Below, one piece after another: positions 1-10,934 of a stretch of DNA of 64,000 bases. The DNA comes from Arenicola marina (lineage: Eukaryota > Annelida > Polychaeta > Arenicolidae): positions 33,411,670-33,475,669 of the forward strand of contig OZ025248.1 in NCBI GenBank assembly GCA_964019135.1, given 5' to 3'. The notes beneath the pieces are model-generated. The model had not been told where the DNA came from, did no database searches, and saw only the letters and a program-made list of their open reading frames with translations. Numbering within the stretch: position 1 is the first letter of the stretch; each line of letters begins with the position of its first letter. The translations under genes and the position numbers were made by a program.

Positions 1-384
1 GGTCAGTTATCGAGTCTAAAGTAGTGTGGCTGAGTCAAAAGGTCAGTTATCGAGTCTAAAGTAGTGTGGCTGAGTCAAAAGGTCAGTTATCGAGTCTAAA
101 GTAGTGCGGCTGAGTCAAAAGGTCAGTTATCGAGTCTAAAGTACTGTGGCTGAGTCAAAAGGTTAGTTATCGAGTCTAAAGTAGTGTGGCTGAGTCAAAA
201 GGTTAGTTATCGAGTCTAAAGTAGTGTGGCTGAGTCAAAAGGTTAGTTATCGAGTCTAAAGTACTGTGGCTGAGTCAAAAGGTTAGTTATCGAGTCTAAT
301 GTAGTGTGGCTGAGTCAAAAGGTTAGTTATCGAGTCTAAAGTAGTGTGGCTGAGTCAAAAGGTTAGTTATCGAGTCTAAAGTAG
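1..384. repeat. 40-bp tandem repeat, about 9.6 copies
   Basis: Nine full copies and one partial copy of a 40-bp unit run head to tail from the window edge, so the array probably continues to the left. Copies differ at a few positions (GGTCAG or GGTTAG; GTAGTG or GTACTG). Each full copy contains TGAGTCA, a perfect AP-1 site, first at 31-37 and then every 40 bp to 351-357. There is no variable spacer, so this is a minisatellite and not a CRISPR array. Confidence 0.97.
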
Positions 385-1500
385 AGCCGTCGCGGTAGAG
401 GAAGATTAACTGAGTCACGAGTAGGCCAGCTTTGTCAAAGTAAGGGCTGCAGAGTCCAAACTCAGGGATGTGGCATCTGACACAGGGATGCGGCATCTGA
501 CACACGGATGCTGGGGCCTGGGACGCACTTGAGTCTAAACTCTGGTGTGGACTTTAATTGAGGGATAGCCTAGTATGAAGCCAGAGGCAGGCATGATGTA
601 CTGATATAATATAGATATACTATATATTTATACAGGTAATCATTGGGCTGTTAAAGGCAAGGGCTAAAACAGCGGCTTCTTCAACAGGATACCAACCTTC
701 CACGTGGCTTGATTTTTGCGGAAGAAAGCGAAGGTTGTCATGAACCACTGGTATATTTCGTTAAGTGTTAGCTGCTTGTCGGGTGACTCAATGATGGCCT
801 GTAACAAAAACAACAAAATTCACCACTTTATCTAACAGCATTTCCTTCGCGGTTCTGGGGCCCTAAACCACAGTGTTAAACCCGCTATGATAATAATCCG
901 CCTGCTCTCCCGTGCAGTTACCCCAGTTTCGCCTCCCACAATACACATCATGTATGCTGAATTCTGCCAACAAAGCAAGGTTTCGCACCCGCGCAGGCGT
1001 AAATACATGCAAGGCAGTACACAAAAAAGGGATACTGTAAAACCTAACGAAAGGCACGAAGCTTGTTTGCTGGCGTTTATTTCCATGTTTTCGTCGACAT
1101 ACTTCCACCACTCGTGAACAGCCGTGCCATAACATGCCTGTTTCCCCGCAGCACCCTGCCGTCAGCTCTCACAACAGACATTCTCCACTGCTTTGGTAAA
1201 TAATCTTCACCCCAAGCGGTCATCAGAGCAGAAGCTCGTGGGAAAGGATGTACACGTGTACATAAAAATGTGCCAATATACCTATATTCTAATATATTCT
1301 ATCCGGACTAACAATAACAATAACCCTTATTTTCCAGGAAAAGAACAAAGTTGATCAAACATTCCTTTACGTTCGGGTAATCGAGAAACCAACAGAATAA
1401 AAATACGCGATTTTCGCGATTGAATATCCTGGATTACTCCTGCCAATGGGACGCTATTGAGATCCGTAAACTCAGGGCCTCACCGAAATCTTTATTCTCA
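385..1500. other. Intergenic stretch, no gene recognised
   Basis: No convincing coding region is visible. One more TGAGTCA lies at 411-417, just outside the 40-bp array. A short AT-rich run occurs near 600-630. Several 60-90 codon open frames overlap on both strands near 832-1135, but they lack splice context or recognisable composition. Confidence 0.5.
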
Positions 1501-2740
1501 CAAGATGGTCTTTTCACCCCAATCGTGTTTGACCCGAGTCACCAATCACCCCTCCCACCCTCACCCCATCCCCGTCTACCCCCACTCTCATCCTCAAATC
1601 TTGGCTGTTCCTATCGACGCCACACCTATCATCCCACTGTTCCCGGGCAATAAAGCCACGCCCCCCCCCCCACCCCAACCCCACCCTTCGCTCCCCCATC
1701 CCCAACCACCACCCCCCGATTATACCCCCATCTCAATCCCCTCACCAGTCCCCAAGTGTGCCTCTAACCAGTCAGCACCCGCAACCGCCTCATCAGGAAT
1801 ATTGGGTGAAAAAGCCATGATTCAGTCACGGTGTGTAACCGTGGGGTAGCGGGGCCCTGTTGCGCGCTTATTTGCCCGTGGACCGCCCTTAAAATACCAC
1901 TTCTACCGAGTCTGCCCCACATCGCACCTTACCCCCGTCATCATTCATTTCCTTTCAACCCGAGTCCGCGGGCCAATCCCTGCGGTCTTGCCGACCTTCA
2001 CCCTTTCCCCCGTTCCCGACTCCCCGCATCACCCCCACCTACCCATACCCATACCCCGCAGCCCCTCACTGCTACCCCCGGGGGCCCTTGCGCCCAGCCC
2101 CAACCTCTCCCCAGTCTGGCGCCCCCGCCCCCCCACCTTCCCGGTCACCATCCACTCGTACCTCCCCTTACCCCGGCGCCACCATCGTGCTGGCCGCAGC
2201 TGTCCAGTGTCCGTGGGCCATGCCATATAAGGGGTCACCCCCTCGTCGCCTCCCACCTTCCCACACCCCCTCGCCACCACCCCCCCCCCTCACCTCCGGG
2301 TCACCTATCTCCCTCCCCTCGCTCCCACCCCCTCCCGGGGTCCTGCCTGCCACGCCCACCCATCAACCAGCCCGACCCCGTGCCGGGTCCGGCCGGCCGC
2401 GGCGGCTGCCCGATAAGCTATTTACACAACAGCCCCCGGTAATCCCCAGCCACGCAGCTCGCCGCTTGGTGGCACGGTCCAAGGTGGGCAACCGCCCACC
2501 ACCCCCCCACCCCCCCCCCCCCCCTCGCCGGTCACCCTACCAGGCCACCGGCCAGTCCCTCACTCCTCAGCGGTCCCTCTTGTTTACCCTACAGTCCTAC
2601 TCTCTCCCCTCCCCTTTCCCTCCAATCTCTTGTCTTCCCTACCCTACCATACCTCACCCTTCCATATCCGCCCGCCCCCCTCCACGCCCTCCCCCCCCCC
2701 TCACCTCCCGTCTCCCAAGCCGCTCCTTGTCAATATAAGC
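1500..2740. repeat. C-rich low-complexity block
   Basis: About 1.2 kb of the plus strand is dominated by CCCCACCC, CCCT and CCACC runs, with poly-C tracts near 1663, 2280 and 2500-2524. Open frames of 60-216 codons occur in several frames because a pyrimidine-rich strand seldom makes stop codons. They encode proline, serine and histidine-rich peptides and are not called as genes. The complementary strand could form G-quadruplexes. Confidence 0.7.
2223..2232. promoter_or_regulatory. Perfect CArG box (SRF/MADS-type site)
   Basis: CCATATAAGG matches the CC(A/T)6GG serum response factor consensus exactly. It stands inside C-rich sequence that otherwise lacks A/T runs. The same ten bases recur at 30558-30567. 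A function is only inferred. Confidence 0.35.
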
Positions 2741-2744
2741 TGCG

Positions 2745-2758
2745 GTTGTCATGGAAAC
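2745..2758. promoter_or_regulatory. RFX X-box-like site
   Basis: GTTGTCATGGAAAC has the two inverted half-sites around AT that are typical of RFX X-boxes. It follows the C-rich block and is not in an array. It is a motif match only. Confidence 0.3.
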
Positions 2759-2759
2759 C

Positions 2760-3224
2760 AATATTGGAGACAGGGAGTAATTGTTTACAGTTGAGCTGCT
2801 TGAAGCGTTCACATAACGCGGGCCGCCAAGTTATATGGCCCTGTAAACAGGCCAGGCACCGAGAGTAGGAGGGAGACGGGGGTGGCAGGAGCGGGGGGGG
2901 GGGGGTGCGGGCGGGTGGGGGGGGGGGGCGAGGGCGGGCTCTAACTAATAAGACACACTAATAGTCACACGGGCCAGGGACGAGGAGGAGGCTATGACGT
3001 ACAAGGCGAGACACAGCCGGCCCTGTGACCCCTCGCCATTGTGCTCCCTCCCTCCCCTCATCCACCCTCTCCCCCTCACCTCCACCCTCTCCCTCGATGT
3101 CGTATTGCTTGGCCTCAGGACCACAATGGATAGGCACAGTCACCAACTGGTCAGCTACTGAGCTAGTCTAATACGAGAGCGGTACTTGGTTAATGTACGA
3201 CCAGGAGTTTACGACCAGCCCCCA
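2760..3224. other. Intergenic stretch with poly-G tracts
   Basis: No gene is seen. Long G runs near 2898-2929 could form a G-quadruplex. The rest is mixed sequence leading to an assembly gap. Confidence 0.5.
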
Positions 3225-3424
3225 NNNNNNNNNNNNNNNNNNNNNNNNNNNNNNNNNNNNNNNNNNNNNNNNNNNNNNNNNNNNNNNNNNNNNNNNNNNN
3301 NNNNNNNNNNNNNNNNNNNNNNNNNNNNNNNNNNNNNNNNNNNNNNNNNNNNNNNNNNNNNNNNNNNNNNNNNNNNNNNNNNNNNNNNNNNNNNNNNNNN
3401 NNNNNNNNNNNNNNNNNNNNNNNN
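3225..3424. other. Assembly gap of 200 N
   Basis: Exactly 200 unresolved bases. The round length suggests a placeholder, not a measured size. The right edge enters a 21-bp minisatellite, which is a likely cause of the assembly break. Confidence 0.99.
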
Positions 3425-3625
3425 GTCCATGACGTCTCCCGTTTATCCAAGGTTTGTCTCCCCTTTAGTCTATGACATTTTCCATTCAATTCACGACGTC
3501 CCCCCTTTACCCCCATGTTGTAACCCCTTTAATCTATGTTGGTTCCCCTTTAAACCATGCTGTGTCCCCTCTATCCCATGTTGTCTCCCCTTTACTTCAT
3601 CTCTTGGACCATGTTGTCCCGTTCC
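3425..3625. repeat. Degenerate 21-bp minisatellite beside the gap
   Basis: Imperfect copies of a unit like ATGTTGTCTCCCCTTTA recur every 21 bp between about 3510 and 3600. More decayed copies reach back to the gap. Confidence 0.7.
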
Positions 3626-3887
3626 TTACTTTATCACCACTTTATCACATCCTTTATCACACTGATTTAAATGCTATTAATTATTGTCTACCCTTTGACT
3701 TTAGCGTTCCACGCGCCCTATTGATGTCACGCCCAGCAATGTCCTTCACCGTCCTTCAAGAGTTTCATTTATCCCATATTACTATTCGCACGCATGTTCT
3801 CTTTCGCTTGCGGTTAAGAGTTTTGACGGCCAGTGCGTGAGCTGCCAGTCGTATCGTATTTGCCGTTCCCACTTCTGACATCATTAG

Positions 3888-4327
3888 GTGTGGGAGGCGG
3901 CTGGAGGCGGCTGGCTGGGAGGCGGCTGGCTGGGAGGCGGCTGGCTGGGAGGCGGCTGGCTGGGAGGCGGCTGGCTGGGAGGCGGCTGGGAGGCGGCTGG
4001 CTGGGAGGCGGCTGGCTGGGAGGCGGCTGGCTGGGAGGCGGCTGGGAGGCGGCTGGGCGGCTGGCTGGGAGGCGGCTGGCTGGGAGGCGGCTGGGAGGCG
4101 GCTGGGCGGCTTGGCTGGGAAGCGGCTGGCTGGGAGGCGGCTGGCTGGGAGGCGGCTGGCTGGGAGGCGGCTGGCTGGGAGGCGGCTGGCTGGGAGGCGG
4201 CTGGCTGGGAGGCGGCTGGGAGGCGGCTAAGAGGCGGCTGGGAGGCGGCTGGCTGGGAGGCGGCTGGCTGGGAGGCGGCTGGCTGGGAGGCGGCTGGCTG
4301 GGAGGCGGCTGGGAGGCGGCTGGGAGG
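3888..4327. repeat. GC-rich minisatellite with 15-bp and 11-bp units
   Basis: The core GGGAGGCGGCT alternates between a 15-bp unit (with an extra GGCT) and an 11-bp unit, for about 440 bp. Both strands are open over much of the array, giving Gly/Trp/Leu or Pro/Ser/Gln-rich peptides. These are by-products of the repeat and are not called as genes. Confidence 0.95.
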
Positions 4328-4369
4328 TCGGCCCTTGTCGACGAAAGGAAAATCAGTGCCCCACGGCGG

Positions 4370-7300
4370 CGACCGCGACCTGGCGGCGGTCTAACGGTGA
4401 CCTGGCGGCAGTCTAACGGTGACCTCACGGCGACCTCACGGCGGTCTAAAGGTGATCTCACGGCGGTCTAACGGTGACCTGACGGCGGTCTAGCGGTGAC
4501 CTGGCGGCGGTCTATCGGTGACCTCACGGCGACCTCACGGCGTTCTAAAGGTGATCTCACGCCGGTCTAATGGTGACTTGACGGCGGTCTAACGGTGACC
4601 TGGTGGCGGCCTAACGGTGACCTGACGGCGGTCTAACGGTGACCCAACGGCAGTCTAACGGTGGCCTGACGGCGGTCTAACGGTGACCTGACGGCGGTCT
4701 AACGGTGACCTGACGGCGGTCTAACGGTGACCTGACGGCGGTCTAACGGTGGCCTGACGGCGGTCTAACGGTGACCTGACGGCGGTCTAACGGTGACCTG
4801 GCGGCGGTCTAACGGTGACCTCACGGCGACCTCACGGCGGTCTAAAGGTGATCTCACGGCGGTCTAACGGTGACCTGACGGCGGTCTAACGGTGACCTGG
4901 CGGCGGTCTATCGGTGACCTGACGGCGACCTCACGGCGTTCTAAAGGTTATCTCACGTCGGTCTAATGGTGACCTAACGGCGGTCTAACGGTGACCGGAC
5001 GGCGGTCTAACGGCGACCTGGTGGCGGCCTTACGGTGACCTGACGGCGGTCTAACGGTGACCTGGCGGCGGTCTAACGGTGACCTCACGGCGACCTCACG
5101 GCGGTCTAAAGGTGATCTCACGGCGGTCTAACGGTGACCTGACGGCGGTCTAACGGTGACCTGACGGCGGCCTAACGGTGACCTGACGGCGGTCTAACGG
5201 TGACCTGACGGCGGTCTAACGGTGGCCTGACGGCGGTCTAACGGTGACCTGACGGCGGTTTAACGGTGACCTGGCGGCGGTCTAACGGTGACCTCACGGC
5301 GACCTCACGGCGGTCTAAAGGTGATCTCACGGCGGTCTAATGGTGACCTGACGGCGGTCTAACGGTGACCTGGCGGCGGTCTATCGGTGACCTCACGGCG
5401 ACCTCACGGCGTTCTAAAGGGGATCTCACGTCGGTCTAATGGTGACTTGACGGCGGTCTAACGGTGACCTGACGGCGGTCTAACGGTGACCTGGCGGCTG
5501 CCTTACGGTGACCTGACGGCGGTCTAACGGTGACCTGGCGGCGGCCTGACGGTGACCTGACGGCGGTCTAACGGTGACCCGACGGCGGTCTAACGGTGGT
5601 CTGACGGCGGTCTCACGGTGACCTGACGGCGGTCTAACCGTGACCTGACGGCGGTCTAACGGTGACCTGACGGCGGCCTTACGGTGACCTGACGGCGGCC
5701 TTACGGTGACCTGACGGCGGTCTAACGGTGACCTGGCGGCGGTCTAACGGTGACCTCACGGCGACCTCACGGCGGTCTAAAGGTGATCTCACGGCGGTCT
5801 AACGGTGACCTGACGGCGGTCTAACGGTGACCTGACGGCGGTCTAACGGTGACCTGACGGCGGTCTAACGGTGACCTGGCGGCTGCCTTACGGTGACCTG
5901 ACGGCGGTCTAACGGTGACCTGATGGCGGTCTAACGGTGACCTGGCGGCGGTCTAACGGTGACCTCACGGCGACCTCACGGCGGTCTAAAGGTGATCTCA
6001 CGGCGGTCTAACGGTGACCTGAGGGCGGTCTATCGGTGACCTCACGGCGACCTCACGGCGTTCTAAAGGTGATCTCACGTCAGTCTAATGGTGACCTGAC
6101 GGCGGTCTGACGGTGACCTGACGGCGGTCTAACGGTGACCTGGCGGCTGCCTTACGGTGACCTGACGGCGGTCTAACGGTGACCTGGCGGCGGCCTGACG
6201 GTGACCTGACGGCGGTCTAACGGTGACCCGACGGCGGTCTATCGGTGACCTCACGGCGGTCTAACGGTGACTTGACGGCGGTCTAACGGTGACCTGACGG
6301 TGGCCTAACAGTGACCTGACGGCGGTCTATCGGTGGCCTGACGGCGGTCTAACGGTGACCTGACGGCGGTCTAACGGTGACCTTACGGCGGTCTAACGGT
6401 GACCTGACGGCGGTCTAACGGTGACCTGACGGCGATCTAACGGTGACCTGACGGCGGTCTAACGGTGGCCTGACGGCGGTCTAACGGTGACCTGACGGCG
6501 GTCTAACGGTGACCTGGCGGCGGTCTAACGGTGACCTCACGGCGACCTCACGGCGGTCTAAAGGTGATCTCACGGCGGTCTAACGGTGACCTGACGGCGG
6601 TCTAACGGTGGCCTGACGGCGGTCTAACGGTGACCTGACGGCGGTCTAACGGTGACCTGGCGGCGGTCTAACGGTGACCTCACGGCGACCTCACGGCGGT
6701 CTAAAGGTGATCTCACGGCGGTCTAACGGTGACCTGACGGCGGTCTAACGGTGACCTGACGGCGGTCTAACGGTGACCTGACGGCGATCTAACGGTGACC
6801 TGACGGCGGTCTAACGGTGGCCTGACGGCGGTCTAACGGTGACCTGACGGCGGTCTAACGGTGACCTGGCGGCGGTCTAACGGTGACCTCACGGCGACCT
6901 CACGGCGGTCTAAAGGTGATCTCACAGCGGTCTAACGGTGACCTGACGGCGGTCTAACGGTGACCTGGCGGCGGTCTATCGGTGACCTGACGGCGACCTC
7001 ACGGCGTTCTAAAGGTGATCTCACGTCGGTCTAATGGTGACCTAACGGCGGTCTAACGGTGACCGGACGGCGGTCTAACGGTGACCTGGTGGCGGCCTTA
7101 CGGTGACCTGACGGCGGTCTAACGGTGACCTGGCGGCGGTCTAACGGTGACCTCACGGCGACCTCACGGCGGTCTAAAGGTGATCTCACGGCGGTCTAAC
7201 GGTGACCTGACGGCGGTCTAACGGTGACCTGACGGCGGCCTAACGGTGACCTGACGGCGGTCTAACGGTGACCTGACGGCGGTCTAACGGTGGCCTGACG

Positions 7301-7427
7301 GCGGTCTAACGGTGACCTGACGGCGGTTTAACGGTGACCTGGCGGCGGTCTAACGGTGACCTCACGGCGACCTCACGGCGGTCTAAAGGTGATCTCACGG
7401 CGGTCTAACGGCGACCTGACGGCGGAT
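4370..7427. repeat. 22-bp satellite array, about 139 copies, with higher-order structure
   Basis: The unit is about 22 bp, with the form GGTCTAACGGTGACCTGACGGC. Variants carry CTGGCGG, CTCACGG and TCTAAAGGTGATCTC. The variants are ordered: a block of doubled CTCACGGCGAC followed by TCTAAAGG recurs at uneven intervals of roughly 75-500 bp. Rare variants such as GACCGGACGG (4993 and 7061) and GCGGTTTAAC (near 5257 and 7325) repeat at an offset of 2068 bp, which is 94 units. Most units keep TGACCT. Confidence 0.97.
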
Positions 7428-8140
7428 AAAATAACACAACAGTTTAGTAAGAAAAAAGTGCGCCGCGGGATGTATGTATCCAGTCTCCACCCATGGGCTA
7501 ATTAACCCTTTAGACTTCGATCGTACCACACAACGACAAACTCTTTCTTGATACTACAGAAAAGATCAATAAATATGTTGATACAATGGAAAAATAGGAT
7601 GCAAAACGTACACCAAATTCATAGAAATCGCTCCAGCCCAGCGAGGGGCGTATGGCGTACCCATCGACCATATAGATATGGCGCACGACAGCCAATTACA
7701 GAGCCCATCGCAGGGGTGTTTGAACCACATAACTACCAGGGTACAGATGGGTGCATAACGGCCATCAGTTGGCTTCAAGCTGTGAAACGTAACATAAATA
7801 GGTTTATAATTTGCGGCGACAAGTTCTTACATAAAAAACGTGAGCCAATCTGAACTCAGTAGGACTTCAAATGTTTGAAGCTCAGTGACAGACAAACATG
7901 CATATTGCCAACCACTCCCAAAAATAAAAAATACACATCTCATGAATGGCTAGTTCCGCCTGATAGGACCCACCCACGCCCGCATACACAACCCTAAGGC
8001 AGGGCTGTACGTACGTCATCCTGCTTCATGGTATGCTCGACCCTCTCAATCCTCGACCAACCACACGACTCCAATTGTCAACATGCTCGATGGCAATTGC
8101 ATCTCAACACTATTGTCCAAGTACAAGACCCTATTTGTCC
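7428..8140. other. Unique sequence, no gene recognised
   Basis: Overlapping open frames of 60-101 codons exist on both strands near 7510-7853. None has a recognisable domain, and no splice structure supports them. It could be a decayed transposon, but no termini were found. Confidence 0.4.
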
Positions 8141-8144
8141 AGGT

Positions 8145-8310
8145 ACAAGTTTCCCCCTGGATCCGCGCCTGGATAGTACCTCACCAGCCACACCCCCACC
8201 CCCCTCCTCACCCCACCCCAGTCAAGTTTTTTCACTGGATCCGCGACTGGATAGTATTTTATTAAATGATGCCCCCACTTTTTCGTAAATTCCTGGATCC
8301 GCCACTGTTC
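8145..8310. repeat. Decayed repeat with three CTGGATCCGC copies
   Basis: CTGGATCCGC followed by a short CTGGATAG-like tail occurs near 8158 and 8236. A third, CCTGGATCCGCCACTG, lies near 8291. The spacing is uneven. The pattern suggests overlapping decayed ends of a transposon family. Confidence 0.45.
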
Positions 8311-9640
8311 TTGACCAAATTATTGACCAATTTATTGACACCAAGATAAAAAATAGACAGCGTTAGAAGTCGCACAAGAATTTGTATACGGCAAACTGAA
8401 GACCAGATGCAGTAACTCAATATTAAAGACCCCGACCCCTGCCCGCCCCACCCCCCCTTCCCTCCGCACATTGGGAATACACAGTGGTCGAACACAACAA
8501 AGGCGACAAACACGTCACATAAGTAAAACTCTTCAGGTCATAACCCCTATTATCAAAGGGCACGTGGGGTGCGGTCGTAGTGCAGGTTATCATTGCCACC
8601 CACCACAAAGACTCGACCAAACTACCATACTACACTGGCTATACGCTATTGGACACACGCCGCCCCCGCCCCGCCCCCCCCCCCCCCCCCCCTTCGCGCG
8701 TTACGTGTGTGCGTGTGGTAAAAGCGGACCAACACATTCCCTGAACCAATGACTCAAACAGCAAACAGCGGGAAAAAAAGAAAAAACAACATATCTATCT
8801 GTACTATAAGTATACATTAAACATATTGTCCCTGGTATTTGAACTGCTAGAATAGTGGGTGGAGACGCAATGGTAGAGGATAGAGAGAGCGCCTCTCACA
8901 CAGGTGTTGGTTGTGCATCGACCGCCGTGGTTCGCTGCGTGACTGGACACAATACAAGTCATCCTGACTCGCACGCCCTGTAACCCAGTATTGTTTTAAG
9001 GTGGGGGGCCCGGCCTGGCTCGGCCCGTCTGGTCAAACCAAACAGCGCGTCCTATGGCTATTCCGTGTTATATCAACGAAGCCTATGTGTACACAGCAAA
9101 CATCGGGAAAGTTTACGCATATTTATTTGAAACCAACTGTATGCCAGTTGTTTCTATATAATGTGCAAATTATTGTCCCCTGAGAAGGTGGGGAGAAAAA
9201 AAAAAGAGTACGTTATTTCCTTCCAGGCATGGTCGCATCCACGATATTTGTTTGAAGCCGCTCAAAAAAATGTCTAATCGGATTTTAACAGGATTGAACT
9301 AAGCGATAACATCCGACATCTTAAACATGGGGGGGGGGGGCAAGTTTTCTGCCGCTGGGGAGTTCCTGTGAACGGGACACACACGCGGTCCAACGCTAGG
9401 CCCGCCATAACCGCGCGGTTTCCGAGAATGCAACACGGCCGCGCCACGTGCAGAGTCGCGCGAGTTGTAGCTTCGCGGTAGACGTAAACCTTGCCATTAT
9501 GAAAATACAAAAAAACGTGACAATCTGAAGTTCAACACCTCCTGGCGGCAGGGGCGTTGTATGCCTCAGCCTGGCAGTGTACATACACACCGCTTATAAC
9601 TGTTTAACTATGTCCCGTCTTCACCTATCTCTCACCCGCC
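8311..9640. other. Intergenic stretch with homopolymer tracts
   Basis: No gene is recognised. It contains a C tract at about 8674-8692, an A-rich run at about 9193-9203 and a G tract at about 9328-9339. Short open frames overlap on both strands without support. Confidence 0.45.
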
Positions 9641-9646
9641 TCCACC

Positions 9647-9815
9647 CCAACCCCATTCCACCCCACCCCACCTCACCCCACTCCATTCCACCCCACCCCA
9701 CCCCACCTCACCCCACCCCACCCCACCCCACCCCATTCCACCTCACCCCACCCCACCCCACCCCACCCCATTCCACCCCACCCCACCTCACCCCACCCCA
9801 TATCACCCCATCTCG
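9647..9815. repeat. (CCCCA)n pentanucleotide array
   Basis: CCCCA and CCTCA or CATTC variants repeat for about 165 bp. An open frame crosses it only because the unit contains no stop codon. Confidence 0.92.
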
Positions 9816-10265
9816 CACTCACACGCATCTGGAGCGCCGAGATCACTAGATTTTTTTTCTCTCACTAGATGGTGCCATAGATGTAACGCCGTCTGCTCCG
9901 ATATTACGGTAACCACGGCGGCTTGCTGGCAGGACTAGGCCGGCCCCCTCACCCCACCCGCACCCCCGCCACCCATGTGACTCCCAGCAGGACATCTCCT
10001 CCCCCCCACCCCCCCGTCCCCTCCTCCCCCGTATTAACCCGACTTAACCCCTTTGATCGAGACGGTAATCACGTGCAACGCGAGGCTTCCCCCAGGGGCG
10101 GACGTACAATGACGCCATCTCGCGGCCGCATTACAAAGGTCGTCGCGTTATAGAGGTTTCACCACTTTTGACGACCTGTTTGCCAGGCCTGGGACACAAC
10201 AACCAGGTACGACACGGGGCGACACACATACACACGCGGACGCTACACGGTAGATATTGCCTTAA
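9816..10265. other. GC-rich stretch, no gene recognised
   Basis: Contains C-rich runs near 9940-10030 and a GC-rich section to 10240. I see no supported coding exon. Confidence 0.4.
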
Positions 10266-10289
10266 ATTATATGTGGCTGGATACAATAT

Positions 10290-10690
10290 ATGTTCCCACG
10301 TGTTTATAGGTCTATATAAAATCTTACTATGCGGAGTAATATCGCCTAGTATAAAAGGTCCATTTACATATGTATCTGTAAACGATATCCCTTTACACAA
10401 GGTCACTTACACAATGTCCACATTTACAACAAGTTGCTATTTGGATGAAATCACATAATAACATAGACCGCTTGTCATAGAATTTCGCTTATTGGATAAG
10501 AAAAAACACCTTATAACATATTATAATAGTTTAAAAAAAAAGGAAATTGCGTTATACCATAAGTTATATCACTTTTAATGAGATCGCCTTGTACAAGATA
10601 TCACTTTTATTTCATACGAGATTAGATAAGATATCGCTTTTAAATAGACGTTCTCTGTATGTAAAATAATGTCGCTACAGACCAGACGTC
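10290..10690. repeat. Very degenerate AT-rich repeat
   Basis: Motifs resembling GATATCRCTTTTA recur at about 10383, 10560-10610 and 10630, with related CACTTACACAA and CACATTTACAA pieces between. Spacing is about 30-70 bp. It looks like a decayed minisatellite directly beside the candidate exon at 10718. Confidence 0.35.
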
Positions 10691-10717
10691 GCTACACGGT
10701 TTGTGGGCGTCACTCAC

Positions 10718-10861
10718 CAAGCCATGGGGCGCGCATTCCCTCTGCATGGGCGGCCCCGGCGGCATCATGAACCCCCCGTGTCTGCCCGAGGACGCCAGCT
10801 GGTGGCGCCACTGTTCCAGAGCCAGCCACTGCTCCGAGCCTAACTCCAGACCGCCAAACAT
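10718..10861 (-). CDS. Candidate first coding exon, protein family not recognised
   Basis: Reading right to left, ATG at 10861 has a good context (ACC before ATG). It opens a 48-codon frame that ends exactly at a strong splice donor, GTGAGT (10717-10712). The peptide starts MFGGLELGSEQWLALEQW and continues with a Gly/Met/Pro-rich part. A TATA-like box (TTTATAAG) lies about 60 bp upstream, at 10921-10928. That is right for a start site 25-30 bp downstream and a short leader. Later exons would lie at lower coordinates, but I could not identify any. The plus strand is also open here; I prefer the minus reading because of the start, donor and TATA arrangement. No domain is recognisable, so function is unknown. 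Confidence 0.4.
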
Positions 10862-10919
10862 GGTGTCGCCGAGAGCGCGAAAGAAGAATCCCCGAAACGA
10901 TGCCGCGTAAAGCGGTCTC

Positions 10920-10929
10920 ACTTATAAAT
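10920..10929 (-). promoter_or_regulatory. Possible TATA box of the candidate exon
   Basis: TTTATAAG on the minus strand lies about 60 bp upstream of the ATG at 10861. It is the only AT-rich run in the local GC-rich stretch. Confidence 0.3.
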
Positions 10930-10934
10930 GCGAC

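Noticed and set aside
1..384. CRISPR-like array
   Set aside because: The 40-bp units are contiguous with no variable spacers, in a eukaryotic sequence.
3814..4471. Gly/Trp or Pro/Ser/Gln-rich open frames of about 200 codons
   Set aside because: By-products of the 11/15-bp minisatellite.
7510..7853. Overlapping 60-101 codon frames on both strands
   Set aside because: No domain, start context or splice support; the two strands mirror each other.
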